From NCBI GenBank assembly GCA_032622095.1, contig CP136061.1, positions 130,646,754-130,710,753 on the forward strand: DNA of 64,000 bases, written 5' to 3'. The notes below the pieces were generated by a model. It was not told where the DNA came from. It searched no databases and saw only the letters and a list, made by a program, of their open reading frames with translations. Made by a program: the position numbers and the translations under genes. This DNA is from Siphonodentalium dalli. Taxonomy: Eukaryota > Mollusca > Scaphopoda > Gadilida > Siphonodentaliidae. This document shows, one piece after another, positions 15,700 through 30,900 of the stretch; within the stretch, counting starts at the first letter, position 1, and every line of letters starts with the position of its first letter.

Positions 15700-18600
15700 G
15701 AACCACCACCATCATAGTTAAATCAGTAGAAACCACCACCATCATAGTTAAATCAGTAGGAACCACCACCATCATAGCTAAATCAGTAGAAACAACCACC
15801 ATCATAGTTAAATCAGTAGGAACCACCACCATCATAGTTAAATCAGTAGGAACCACCACCATCATAGTTAAATCAGTAGGAACCACCACCATCATAGTTA
15901 AATCAGTAGGAACCACCATCATAGTTAAAGCATTAGGAATCACCACCATCATAGCTAAATCAGTAGGAATCACCATCATCATAGTTAAATCAGTAGGAAC
16001 CACCACCATCATAGTTAAATCAGTAGGAACCACCACCATCATAGTTAAATCAGTAGAAACCACCACCATCATAGTTAAATCAGTAGGAACCACCACCATC
16101 ATAGTTAAATCAGTAGGAACAACCACCATCATAGTTAAATCAGTAGAAACCACCACCATCATAGTTAAATCAGTAGGAACCACCACCATCATAGTTAAAT
16201 CAGTAGGAACAACCACCGTCATAGTTAAATCAGTAGGAACCACCATCATCATAGTTAAATCAGTAGAAACCACCACCATCATAGTTAAATCAGTAGGAAC
16301 AACCACCATCATAGTTAAATCAGTAGGAACCACCACCATCATAGTTAAATCAGTAGGAACCACCACCATCATAGTTAAATCAGTAGGAACCACCACCATC
16401 ATAGTTAAATCAGTAGAAACCACCACCATCATAGTTAAATCAGTAGAAACCACCACCATCATAGTTAAATCAGTAGAAACCACCACCATCATAGTTAAAT
16501 CAGTAGGAACCACCACCATCATAGCTAAATCAGTAGAAACCACCACCATCATAGTTAAATCAGTAGGAACCACCACCATCATAGCTAAATCAGTAGAAAC
16601 AACCACCATCATAGTTAAATCAGTAGGAACCACCACCATCATAGTTAAATCAGTAGGAACCACCACCATCATAGTTAAATCAGTAGGAACCACCACCATC
16701 ATAGTTAAATCAGTAGGAACCACCATCATCATAGTTAAATCAGTAGGAACCACCATCGTCATAGTTAAATCAGTAGGAACCACAATTATAGCTAAATCAG
16801 TAGGAACCACCATCATCATAGTTAAATCAGTAGGAACCACCACCATCATAGTTAAATCAGTAGGAACCACCACCATCATAGTTAAATCAGTAGGAACCAC
16901 CACCATCATAGTTAAATCAGTAGGAACCACCACCATCATAGTTAAATCAGTAGAAACCACCACCATCATAGTTAAATCAGTAGGAACCACCATCATCATA
17001 GTTAAATCAGTAGGAACCACCACCATCATAGTTAAATCAGTAGGAACCACCACAATTATAGCTAAATCAGTAGGAACCACCATCATCATAGTTAAATCAG
17101 TAGGAACCATCACCATCATAGTTAAATCAGTAGGAACCACCATCGTCATAGTTAAATCAGTAGGAACCACAATTATAGCTAAATCAGTAGGAACCACCAT
17201 CATCATAGTTAAATCAGTAGGAACCACCACCATCATAGTTAAATCAGTAGAAACCACCACCATCATAGTTAAATCAGTAGGAACCATCACCATCATAGCT
17301 AAATCAGTAGGAACCACCATCATCATAGTTAAATCAGTAGGAACCACCATCATCATAGTTAAATCAGTAGGAACCACCATCATCATAGTTAAATCAGTAG
17401 GAACCACCATCATCATAGTTAAATCAGTAGGAACCACCATCATCATAGTTAAATCAGTAGGAACCACCATCATCATAGTTAAATCAGTAGGAACCACCAT
17501 CATCATAGTTAAATCAGTAGGAACCACCATCATCATAGTTAAATCAGTAGGAACCACCACCATCATAGTTAAATCAGTAGAAACCACCACCATCATAGTT
17601 AAATCAGTAGAAACCACCACCATCATAGTTAAATCAGTAGGAACCACCATCATCATAGTTAAATCAGTAGGAACCACCATCATCATAGCTAAATCAGTAG
17701 GAACCATATCCATCTTAGCTAAATCAGTAGGAACCACCACCATCATAGTTAAATCAGTAGGAACCACCATCATCATAGTTAAATCAGTAGGAACCATATC
17801 CATCTTAGCTAAATCAGTAGGAACCACCACCATCATAGTTAAATCAGTAGGAACCACCATCATCATAGTTAAATCAGTAGAAACCACCACCATCATAGTT
17901 AAATCAGTAGGAACCACCATCATCATAGTTAAATCAGTAGGAACCACCATCATCATAGCTAAATCAGTAGGAACCATATCCATCTTAGCTAAATCAGTAG
18001 GAACCACCACCATCATAGTTAAATCAGTAGGAACCACCATCATCATAGTTAAATCAGTAGGAACCATATCCATCTTAGCTAAATCAGTAGGAACCACCAC
18101 CATCATAGTTAAATCAGTAGGAACCACCATCATCATAGTTAAATCAGTAGGAACCACCACCATCATAGTTAAATCAGTAGAAACCACCACCATCATAGTT
18201 AAATCAGTAGGAACCATATCCATCTTAGCTAAATCAGTAGGAACCACCACCATCATAGTTAAATCAGTAGGAACCACCATCATCATAGCTAAATCAGTAG
18301 GAACCACCATCATCATAGTTAAATCAGTAGGAACCACCACCATCATAGTTAAATCAGTAGAAACCACCACCATCATAGTTAAATCAGTAGAAACCACCAC
18401 CATCATAGTTAAATCAGTAGGAACCACCATCATCATAGTTAAATCAGTAGGAACCACCATCATCATAGCTAAATCAGTAGGAACCACCATCATCATAGTT
18501 AAATCAGTAGAAACCACCACCATCATAGTTAAATCAGTAGAAACCACCACCATCATAGTTAAATCAGTAGGAACCACCATCATCATAGTTAAATCAGTAG

Positions 18601-21600
18601 GAACCACCACCATCTTAGCTAAATCAGTAGAAACCACCACCATCATAGTTAAATCAGTAGAAACCACCACCATCATAGTTAAATCAGTAGAAACCACCAT
18701 CATCATAGTTAAATCAGTAGGAACCACCATCATCATAGTTAAATCAGTAGGAACCACCACCATCTTAGCTAAATCAGTAGAAACCACCACCATCATAGTT
18801 AAATCAGTAGAAACCACCACCATCATAGTTAAATCAGTAGGAACCACCATCATCATAGTTAAATCAGTAGGAACAACCACCATCATAGCTAAATCAGTAG
18901 GAACAACCATCATCATAGCTAAATCAGTAGGAACCACCACCATCATAGTTAAATCAGTAGGAACCACCACCATCATAGTTAAATCAGTAGGAACCACCAC
19001 CATCATAGTTAAATCAGTTGGAACCACCACCATCATAGTTAAATCAGTAGGAACCATATCCATCTTAGCTAAATCAGTAGAAACCACCACCATCTTAGCT
19101 AAATCAGTAGGAACCACCACCATCTTAGCTAAATCAGTAGAAACCACCACCATCATAGTTAAATCAGTAGGAACCACCACCATCATAGTTAAATCAGTAG
19201 GAACCACCACCATCATAGTTAAATCAGTAGGAACCACCATCATCATAGTTAAATCAGTAGGAACAACCACCATCATAGCTAAATCAGTAGAAACCACCAC
19301 CATCATAGTTAAATCAGTAGGAACCACCATCATAGTTAAATCAGTAGGAACCACCACCATCATAGTTAAATCAGTAGGAACCACCACCATCATAGTTAAA
19401 TCAGTAGGAATCACCACCATCATAGTTAAATCAGTAGGAACCACCACCATCATAGCTAAATCAGTAGGAACCACCATCATCATAGCTAATTCAGTAGGAA
19501 CCATCATCATCATAGTTAAATCAGTAGGAACCACCATCATTATAGTTAAATCAGTAGGAACCACCATCATCATAGCTAATTCAGTAGGAACCACCACCAT
19601 CATAGATAAATCAGTAGGAACCACCACCATCATAGTTAAATCAGTAGAAACCACCATCATCATAGTTAAATCAGTAGGAACCACCATCATCATAGTTAAA
19701 TCAGTAGGAACCATCACCATCATAGTTAAATCAGTAGGAACCACCACCATCATAGCTAAATCAGTAGGAACCACCATCATAATAGTTAAATCAGTAGGAA
19801 CCACCATCATCATAGTTAAATCAGTAGGAACCACCACCATCATAGTTAAATCAGTAGGAACCACCACCATCATAGTTAAATCAGTAGGAACCACCACCAT
19901 CATAGTTAAATCAGTAGAAACCACCACCATCATAGTTAAATCAGTAGGAACCACCATCATCATAGTTAAATCAGTAGGAACCACCATCATCAGAGTTAAA
20001 TCAGTAGGAACCACCATCATCATAGTTAAATCAGTAGGAACCACCACCATCATAGCTAAATCAGTAGGAACCACCACCATCATAGTTAAATCAGTAGGAA
20101 CCACCACCATCATAGTTAAATCAGTAGAAACCACCACCATCATAGTTAAATCAGAAGGAACCACCATCATCATAGTTAAATCAGTAGGAACCACCACCAT
20201 CATAGCTAACTCAGTAGGAACCACCACCATCATAGTTAAATCAGTAGGAACCACCACCATCATAGTTAAATCAGTAGGAACCACCATCATCATAGCTAAT
20301 TCAGTAGGAACCACCACCATCATAGATAAATCAGTAGGAACCACCACCATCATAGTTAAATCAGTAGGAACCACCATCATCATAGTTAAATCAGTAGAAA
20401 CCACCACCATCATAGTTAAATCAGTAGGAACCACCATCATTATAGTTAAATCAGTAGGAATCACCACCATCATAGTTAAATCAGTAGGAACCACCACCAT
20501 CATAGTTAAATCAGTAGGAACCACCATCATTATAGTTAAATCAGTAGGAACCACCACCATCATAGTTAAATCAGTAGGAACCACCACCATCATAGTTAAA
20601 TCAGTAGAAACCACCACCATCATAGTTAAATCAGTAGGAACCACCATCATTATAGTTAAATCAGTAGGAACCACCATCATCATAGTTAAATCAGTAGGAA
20701 CCACCATCATCATAGTTAAATCAGTAGGAACCACCACCATCATAGTTAAATCAGTAGGAACCACCAACATCATAGTTAAATCAGTAGGAATCACCACCAT
20801 CATAGTTAAATCAGTAGGAACCACCATCATTATAGTTAAATCAGTAGGAACCACCATCATCATAGTTAAATCAGTAGGAACCACCATCATCATAGTTAAA
20901 TCAGTAGGAACCACCATCATCATAGTTAAATCAGTAGGAACCACCATCATCATAGTTAAATCAGTAGGAACCACCATCATTATAGTTAAATCAGTAGGAA
21001 CCATCACCATCATAGTTAAATCAGTAGGAACCACCACCATCATAGTTAAATCAGTAGGAACCACCAACATCATAGTTAAATCAGTAGGAACCACCACCAT
21101 CATAGTTAAATCAGTAGGAACCACCACCATCATAGTTAAATCAGTAGGAATCACCACCATCATAGTTAAATCAGTAGGAACCACCACCATCATAGTTAAA
21201 TCAGAAGGAACCACCACCATCATAGTTAAATCAGTAGGAACCACCACCATCATAGTTAAATCAGTAGGAACCACCACCATCATAGTTAAATCAGTAGGAA
21301 TCACCACCATCATAGTTAAATCAGTAGGAACCACCATCATCATAGTTAAATCAGTAGGAACCACCATCATCATAGTTAAATCAGTAGGAACCACCATCAT
21401 CATAGTTAAATCAGTAGGAACCACCATCATCATAGTTAAATCAGTAGGAACCACCATCATCATAGTTAAATCAGTAGGAACCACCATCATCATAGTTAAA
21501 TCAGTAGGAACCACCACCATCATAGTTAAATCAGTAGGAATCACCACCATCATAGTTAAATCAGTAGGAACCACCATCATCATAGTTAAATCAGTAGGAA

Positions 21601-21660
21601 CCACCAACATCATAGTTAAATCAGTAGGAATCACCACCATCATAGTTAAATCAGTAGGAA
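15700..21660. repeat. Satellite segmental duplication, copy 2 (~6.0 kb)
   Basis: This is the second copy of the block beginning near 8,940. It keeps the same order of rare variants: AAAGCATTAGG near 15,928, ACCGTCATAG at 16,217, the CATATCC units at 17.7-18.2 kb, the AGAAGGAACC units near 20,150 and the ACCAACATC units near 20,760-21,610. It carries two extra unit pairs relative to copy 1. The two copies are separated by roughly 0.9 kb of shorter local duplications marked by repeated GCTAAATCAGTAGAAACAAC units at about 14.94, 15.27, 15.48 and 15.78 kb. Confidence 0.85.
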
Positions 21661-21959
21661 CCACCACCATCATAGTTAAATCAGAAGGAACCACCACCAT
21701 CATAGTTAAATCAGTAGGAACCACCACCATCATAGTTAAATCAGTAGGAACCACCACCATCATAGTTAAATCAGTAGGAATCACCACCATCATAGTTAAA
21801 TCAGTAGGAACCACCATCATCATAGTTAAATCAGTAGGAACCACCACCATCATAGTTAAATCAGTAGGAACCACCATCATCATAGTTAAATCAGTAGGAA
21901 CCACCATCATCATAGCTAAATCAGTAGAAACCACCATCATCATAGCTAAATCAGTAGGA

Positions 21960-24900
21960 ACCATCACCATCATATATAGTTAAATCAGTAGGAACCACCA
22001 TCGTAATAGTTAAATCAGTAGGAACCACCACCATCATTATAGCTAAATCAGTAGGAACCACCATCATTATAGCTAAATCAGTAGGAACCATCACCATCAT
22101 AGCTAAATCAGTAGGAACCACCACCATCATATATAGTTAAATCAGTAGGAACCACCATCGTCATAGTTAAATCAGTAGGAACCATCACCATTATAGCTAA
22201 ATCAGTAGGAACCACCATCATTATAGCTAAATCAGTAGGAACCACCATCATTATAGCTAAATCAGTAGGAACCATCACCATCATAGCTAAATCAGTAGGA
22301 ACCACCACCATCATATATAGTTAAATCAGTAGGAACCACCATCGTCATAGTTAAATCAGTAGGAACCATCACCATCATAGTTAAATCAGTAGAAACCACC
22401 ACCATCATAGTTAAATCAGTAGGAACCACCACCATCATAGCTAAATCAGTAGGAACCACCACCATCATAGCTAAATCAGTAGGAACCACCACCATCATAG
22501 TTAAATCAGTAGGAACCACCACCATCATAGTTAAATCAGTAGGAACCACCATCATCATAGTTAAATCAGTAGGAACCACCACCATCATAGTTAAATCAGT
22601 AGGAACCACCACCATCATAGTTAAATCAGTAGGAACCACCACCATCATAGTTAAATCAGTAGGAACCACCATCATCATAGCTAAATCAGTAGGAACCACC
22701 ACCATCATAGTTAAATCAGTAGGAACCACCACCATCATAGTTAAATCAGTAGGAACCACCATCATCATAGTTAAATCAGTAGGAACCATCACCATCATAG
22801 TTAAATCAGTAGGAACCACCATCATCATAGTTAAATCAGTAGGAACCACCATCATCATAGTTAAATCAGTAGGAACCACCATCATCATAGTTAAATCAGT
22901 AGGAACCACCATCATCATAGCTAAATCAGTAGGAACCACCACCATCATATATAGTTAAATCAGTAGGAACCACCATCATTATAGCTAAATCAGTAGGAAC
23001 CACAATTATAGCTAAATCAGTAGAAACCACCACCATCATAGTTAAATCAGTAGGAACCATCACCATCATAGCTAAATCAGTAGGAACCACCACCATCATA
23101 TATAGTTAAATTAGTAGGAACCACCATCATCATAGCTAAATCAGTAGGAACCACAATTATAGCTAAATCAGTAGAAACCAACACCATCATAGTTAAATCA
23201 GTAGGAACCATCACCATCATAGCTAAATCAGTAGGAACCACCACCATCATAGTTAAATCAGTAGGAACCACCATCATCATAGTTAAATCAGTAGGAACCA
23301 CCACCATCATAGCTAAATCAGTAGGAACCACAATTATAGCTAAATCAGTAGGAACCACCACCATCATAGTTAAATCAGTAGGAACCATCACCATCATAGC
23401 TAAATCAGTAGGAACCACCACCATCATAGTTAAATCAGTAGGAACCACCATCATCATAGTTAAATCAGTAGGAACCACCACCATCATAGTTAAATCAGTA
23501 GGAACCACCATCATTATAGTTAAATCAGTAGGAACCACCATCATCATAGTTAAATCAGTAGGAACCACCATCATTATAGTTAAATCAGTAGGAACCACCA
23601 TCATCATAGTTAAATCAGTAGGAACCACCACCATCATAGTTAAATCAGTAGGAACCACCACCATCATAGTTAAATCAGTAGGAACCACCATCATCATAGT
23701 TAAATCAGTAGGAACCACCATCATCATAGATAAATCAGTAGGAACCACCATCATTATAGTTAAATCAGTAGGAACCACCATCATTATAGCTAAATCAGTA
23801 GGAACCACCATCATAGTTAAATCAGTAGGAACCACCATCATCATAGTTAAATCAGTAGGAACCACCATCATCATAGCTAAATCAGTAGGAACCACCATCA
23901 TCATAGTTAAATCAGTAGGAACCACCATCATCATAGTTAAATCAGTAGGAACCACCATCACCATAGTTAAATCAGTAGGAACAACCACCATCATAGTTAA
24001 ATCAGTAGGAACCACCATCATTATAGTTAAATCAGTAGGAACCACCATCACCATAGTTAAATCAGTAGGAACCACCATCATCTTAGTTAAATCAGTAGGA
24101 ACAACCACCATCATAGTTAAATCAGTAGGAACCACCACCATCATAGTTAAATCAGTAGGAACCACCACCATCATAGTTAAATCAGTAGGAACCATCATCA
24201 TCATAGCTAAATCAGTAGGAACCACCATCATCATAGTTAAATCAGTAGGAACCACCATCATTATAGTTAAATCAGTAGGAACCACCATCACCATAGTTAA
24301 ATCAGTAGGAACCACCATCATCATAGCTAAATCAGTAGGAACCACCATCATCATAGCTAAATCAGTAGGAACCACAATTATAGCTAAATCAGTAGAAACC
24401 ACCACCATCATAGTTAAATCAGTAGGAACCACCATCATCATAGTTAAATCAGTAGGAACCACCACCATCATATATAGTTAAATCAGTAGGAACCACCATC
24501 ATTATAGCTAAATCAGTAGGAACCACCATCATCATAGTTAAATCAGTAGGAACCACCATCATCATAGTTAAATCAGTAGGAACCACCATCATTATAGTTA
24601 AATCAGTAGGAACCACCATCATCATAGTTAAATCAGTAGGAACCACCATCACCATAGTTAAATCAGTAGGAACCACCATCATCATAGTTAAATCAGTAGG
24701 AACCACCATCATATATAGTTAAATCAGTAGGAACCACCAACATCATAGCTAAAGCAGTCGGAACCACCATCACCATAGCTAAATCAGTAGAAACCACCAT
24801 CATCATAGATAAATCAGTAGGAACCATCACCATCATAGCTAAATCAGTAGGAACCACCATCATCATAGTTAAATCAGTAGGAACCACCATCATATATAGT

Positions 24901-27900
24901 TAAATCAGTAGGAACCACCAACATCATAGCTAAAGCAGTCGGAACCACCATCACCATAGCTAAATCAGTAGAAACCACCATCATCATAGATAAATCAGTA
25001 GGAACCATCACCATCATAGCTAAATCAGTAGGAACCACCACCATCATAGTTAAATCAGTAGGAACCACCATCATCATAGCTAAATCAGTAGGAACCACCA
25101 TCATCATAGTTAAATCAGTAGGAACCACCACCATCATAGTTAAATCAGTAGGAACCACCAACATCATAGTTAAATCAGAAGGAACCACCACCATCATAGT
25201 TAAATCAGTAGGAACCACCACCATCATAGTTAAATCAGTAGGAACCATCACCATCTTAGCTAAATCAGTAGGAACCATCACCATCATAGTTAAATCAGTA
25301 GGAACCATCACCATCATAGTTAAATCAGTAGGAACCACCATCATCATAGTTAAATCAGTAGGAACCACCATCATCATAGCTAAATCAGTAGGAACCACCA
25401 CCATCATAGTTAAATCAGTAGGAACCATCACCATCATAGCTAAATCAGTAGGAACCACCACCATCATAGTTAAATCAGTAGGAACCACCATCATCATAGT
25501 TAAATCAGTAGGAACCACCACCATCATAGTTAAATCAGTAGGAACCACCATCATTATAGTTAAATCAGTAGGAACCACCATCATCATAGTTAAATCAGTA
25601 GGAACCACCATCATTATAGTTAAATCAGTAGGAACCACCATCATCATAGTTAAATCAGTAGGAACCACCACCATCATAGTTAAATCAGTAGGAACCACCA
25701 CCATCATAGTTAAATCAGTAGGAACCACCATCATCATAGTTAAATCAGTAGGAACCACCATCATCATAGATAAATCAGTAGGAACCACCATCATTATAGT
25801 TAAATCAGTAGGAACCACCATCATTATAGCTAAATCAGTAGGAACCACCATCATAGTTAAATCAGTAGGAACCACCATCATCATAGTTAAATCAGTAGGA
25901 ACCACCATCATCATAGCTAAATCAGTAGGAACCACCATCATCATAGTTAAATCAGTAGGAACCACCATCATCATAGCTAAATCAGTAGGAACCACCATCA
26001 TCATAGTTAAATCAGTAGGAACCACCATCATTATAGTTAAATCAGTAGGAACCACCATCACCATAGTTAAATCAGTAGGAACCACCATCATCATAGCTAA
26101 ATCAGTAGGAACCACCATCATCATAGCTAAATCAGTAGGAACCACAATTATAGCTAAATCAGTAGAAACCACCACCATCATAGTTAAATCAGTAGGAACC
26201 ACCATCATCATAGTTAAATCAGTAGGAACCACCACCATCATATATAGTTAAATCAGTAGGAACCACCATCATTATAGCTAAATCAGTAGGAACCACCATC
26301 ATCATAGTTAAATCAGTAGGAACCACCATCATCATAGTTAAATCAGTAGGAACCACCATCATTATAGTTAAATCAGTAGGAACCACCATCATCATAGTTA
26401 AATCAGTAGGAACCACCATCACCATAGTTAAATCAGTAGGAACCACCATCATCATAGTTAAATCAGTAGGAACCACCATCATATATAGTTAAATCAGTAG
26501 GAACCACCAACATCATAGCTAAAGCAGTCGGAACCACCATCACCATAGCTAAATCAGTAGAAACCACCATCATCATAGATAAATCAGTAGGAACCATCAC
26601 CATCATAGCTAAATCAGTAGGAACCACCATCATCATAGTTAAATCAGTAGGAACCACCATCATATATAGTTAAATCAGTAGGAACCACCAACATCATAGC
26701 TAAAGCAGTCGGAACCACCATCACCATAGCTAAATCAGTAGAAACCACCATCATCATAGATAAATCAGTAGGAACCATCACCATCATAGCTAAATCAGTA
26801 GGAACCACCACCATCATAGTTAAATCAGTAGGAACCACCATCATCATAGCTAAATCAGTAGGAACCACCATCATCATAGTTAAATCAGTAGGAACCACCA
26901 CCATCATAGTTAAATCAGTAGGAACCACCAACATCATAGTTAAATCAGAAGGAACCACCACCATCATAGTTAAATCAGTAGGAACCACCACCATCATAGT
27001 TAAATCAGTAGGAACCATCACCATCTTAGCTAAATCAGTAGGAACCATCACCATCATAGTTAAATCAGTAGGAACCATCACCATCATAGTTAAATCAGTA
27101 GGAACCACCATCATCATAGTTAAATCAGTAGGAACCACCATCATCATAGTTAAATCAGTAGGAACCACCACCATCATAGTTAAATCAGTAGGAACCATCA
27201 CCATCTTAGCTAAATCAGTAGGAACCATCACCATCATAGTTAAATCAGTAGGAACCATCACCATCATAGTTAAATCAGTAGGAACCACCATCATCATAGT
27301 TAAATCAGTAGGAACCACCATCATCATAGCTAAATCAGTAGGAACCACCACCATCATAGTTAAATCAGTAGGAACCACCACCATCATAGTTAAATCAGTA
27401 GGAACCACCACCATCATAGTTAAATCAGAAGGAACCACCACCATCATAGTTAAATCAGTAGGAACCATCATCATCATAGTTAAATCAGTAGGAACCACCA
27501 TCATCATAGTTAAATCAGAAGGAACCACCACCATCATAGTTAAATCAGTAGGAACCACCACCATCATAGTTAAATCAGTAGGAACCACCACCATCATAGC
27601 TAAATCAGTAGGAACCACCATCATCATAGTTAAATCAGAAGGAACCACCATCATCATAGTTAAATCAGTAGGAATCACCACCATCATAGTTAAATCAGTA
27701 GGAACCACCATCATCATAGTTAAATCAGTAGGAACCACCATCATCATAGCTAAATCAGTAGAAACCACCATCATCATAGCTAAATCAGTAGGAACCATCA
27801 CCATCATATATAGTTAAATCAGTAGGAACCACCATCGTAATAGTTAAATCAGTAGGAACCACCACCATCATTATAGCTAAATCAGTAGGAACCACCATCA

Positions 27901-30900
27901 TTATAGCTAAATCAGTAGGAACCATCACCATCATAGCTAAATCAGTAGGAACCACCACCATCATATATAGTTAAATCAGTAGGAACCACCATCGTCATAG
28001 TTAAATCAGTAGGAACCATCACCATTATAGCTAAATCAGTAGGAACCACCATCATTATAGCTAAATCAGTAGGAACCACCATCATTATAGCTAAATCAGT
28101 AGGAACCATCACCATCATAGCTAAATCAGTAGGAACCACCACCATCATATATAGTTAAATCAGTAGGAACCACCATCGTCATAGTTAAATCAGTAGGAAC
28201 CATCACCATCATAGTTAAATCAGTAGGAACCACCATCATTATAGCTAAATCAGTAGGAACCATCACCATCATAGCTAAATCAGTAGGAACCACCACCATC
28301 ATAGTTAAATCAGTAGGAACCACCACCATCATAGTTAAATCAGTAGGAACCACCACCATCATAGTTAAATCAGTAGGAACCACCACCATCATAGTTAAAT
28401 CAGTAGGAACCACCAACATCATAGTTAAATCAGTAGGAACCACCATCATCATAGTTAAATCAGTAGGAACCATCACCATCATAGTTAAATCAGTAGGAAC
28501 CACCATCATCATAGTTAAATCAGTAGGAACCACCATCATCATAGTTAAATCAGTAGGAACCACCATCATCATAGTTAAATCAGTAGGAACCATCACCATC
28601 ATAGCTAAATCAGTAGAAACCACCATCACCATAGCTAAATCAGTAGGAACCACCACCATCATATATAGTTAAATCAGTAGGAACCACCATCATTATAGCT
28701 AAATCAGTAGGAACCACAATTATAGCTAAATCAGTAGAAACCACCACCATCATAGTTAAATCAGTAGGAACCATCACCATCATAGCTAAATCAGTAGGAA
28801 CCACCACCATCATATATAGTTAAATTAGTAGGAACCACCATCATCATAGCTAAATCAGTAGGAACCACAATTATAGCTAAATCAGTAGAAACCAACACCA
28901 TCATAGTTAAATCAGTAGGAACCATCACCATCATAGCTAAATCAGTAGGAACCACCACCATCATAGTTAAATCAGTAGGAACCACCATCATCATAGTTAA
29001 ATCAGTAGGAACCACCACCATCATAGCTAAATCAGTAGGAACCACAATTATAGCTAAATCAGTAGGAACCACCACCATCATAGTTAAATCAGTAGGAACC
29101 ATCACCATCATAGCTAAATCAGTAGGAACCACCACCATCATAGTTAAATCAGTAGGAACCACCATCATCATAGTTAAATCAGTAGGAACCACCACCATCA
29201 TAGTTAAATCAGTAGGAACCACCATCATCATAGTTAAATCAGTAGGAATCACCACCATCATAGATAAATCAGTAGGAACCACCATCATTATAGTTAAATC
29301 AGTAGGAACCACCATCATCATAGCTAAATCAGTAGGAACCACCATCATCATAGTTAAATCAGTAGGAACCACCATCATTATAGTTAAATCAGTAGGAACC
29401 ACCATCACCATAGTTAAATCAGTAGGAACCACCATCATCATAGCTAAATCAGTAGGAACCACCATCATCATAGCTAAATCAGTAGGAACCACAATTATAG
29501 CTAAATCAGTAGAAACCACCACCATCATAGTTAAATCAGTAGGAACCACCATCATCATAGTTAAATCAGTAGGAACCACCACCATCATATATAGTTAAAT
29601 CAGTAGGAACCACCATCATTATAGCTAAATCAGTAGGAACCACCATCATCATAGTTAAATCAGTAGGAACCACCATCATCATAGTTAAATCAGTAGGAAC
29701 CACCATCATTATAGTTAAATCAGTAGGAACCACCATCATCATAGTTAAATCAGTAGGAACCACCATCACCATAGTTAAATCAGTAGGAACCACCATCATC
29801 ATAGTTAAATCAGTAGGAACCACCATCATATATAGTTAAATCAGTAGGAACCACCAACATCATAGCTAAAGCAGTCGGAACCACCATCACCATAGCTAAA
29901 TCAGTAGAAACCACCATCATCATAGATAAATCAGTAGGAACCATCACCATCATAGCTAAATCAGTAGGAACCACCATCATCATAGTTAAATCAGTAGGAA
30001 CCACCATCATATATAGTTAAATCAGTAGGAACCACCAACATCATAGCTAAAGCAGTCGGAACCACCATCACCATAGCTAAATCAGTAGAAACCACCATCA
30101 TCATAGATAAATCAGTAGGAACCATCACCATCATAGCTAAATCAGTAGGAACCACCACCATCATAGTTAAATCAGTAGGAACCACCATCATCATAGCTAA
30201 ATCAGTAGGAACCACCATCATCATAGTTAAATCAGTAGGAACCACCACCATCATAGTTAAATCAGTAGGAACCACCAACATCATAGTTAAATCAGAAGGA
30301 ACCACCACCATCATAGTTAAATCAGTAGGAACCACCACCATCATAGTTAAATCAGAAGGAACCACCACCATCATAGTTAAATCAGTAGGAACCACCATCA
30401 TCATAGTTAAATCAGTAGGAACCATCACCATCATAGCTAAATCAGTAGAAACCACCATCACCATAGCTAAATCAGTAGGAACCACCACCATCATATATAG
30501 TTAAATCAGTAGGAACCACCATCATTATAGCTAAATCAGTAGGAACCACAATTATAGCTAAATCAGTAGAAACCACCACCATCATAGTTAAATCAGTAGG
30601 AACCATCACCATCATAGCTAAATCAGTAGGAACCACCACCATCATATATAGTTAAATTAGTAGGAACCACCATCATCATAGCTAAATCAGTAGGAACCAC
30701 AATTATAGCTAAATCAGTAGAAACCAACACCATCATAGTTAAATCAGTAGGAACCATCACCATCATAGCTAAATCAGTAGGAACCACCACCATCATAGTT
30801 AAATCAGTAGGAACCACCATCATCATAGTTAAATCAGTAGGAACCACCACCATCATAGCTAAATCAGTAGGAACCACAATTATAGCTAAATCAGTAGGAA

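Larger units (their letters stand above)
4376..21973 (-). other. Very long satellite-derived open frame, probably not a gene
   Basis: This minus-strand frame is open for 5,865 codons and consists only of the decapeptide MMVVVPTDLT and its variants (MMMVV, MMVVI, VSTDL, DLAKM, AKMDM). It has no signal peptide, no non-repeat domain and no unique flank. Both ends lie inside the satellite. Frequent variants change the amino acid in this frame (GTG/ATG, CCT/TCT, ATG/AAG, ACT/GCT), so codon-level constraint is not apparent. In the consensus only two of the 90 possible single-base changes create a stop (TTA to TAA or TGA), so the frame stays open easily. The plus strand has its own open frame (KSVGTTTIIV) for long stretches, for example 996-4832. 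Translation cannot be excluded from sequence, but nothing supports it. Confidence 0.85.

Noticed and set aside
4376-21973. A 5,865-residue protein with decapeptide repeats (silk-, mucin- or adhesin-like)
   Set aside because: It is made only of satellite units, both ends lie inside the array, the opposite strand is also open for long stretches, frequent variants are amino-acid changing, and there is no signal peptide or unique domain.
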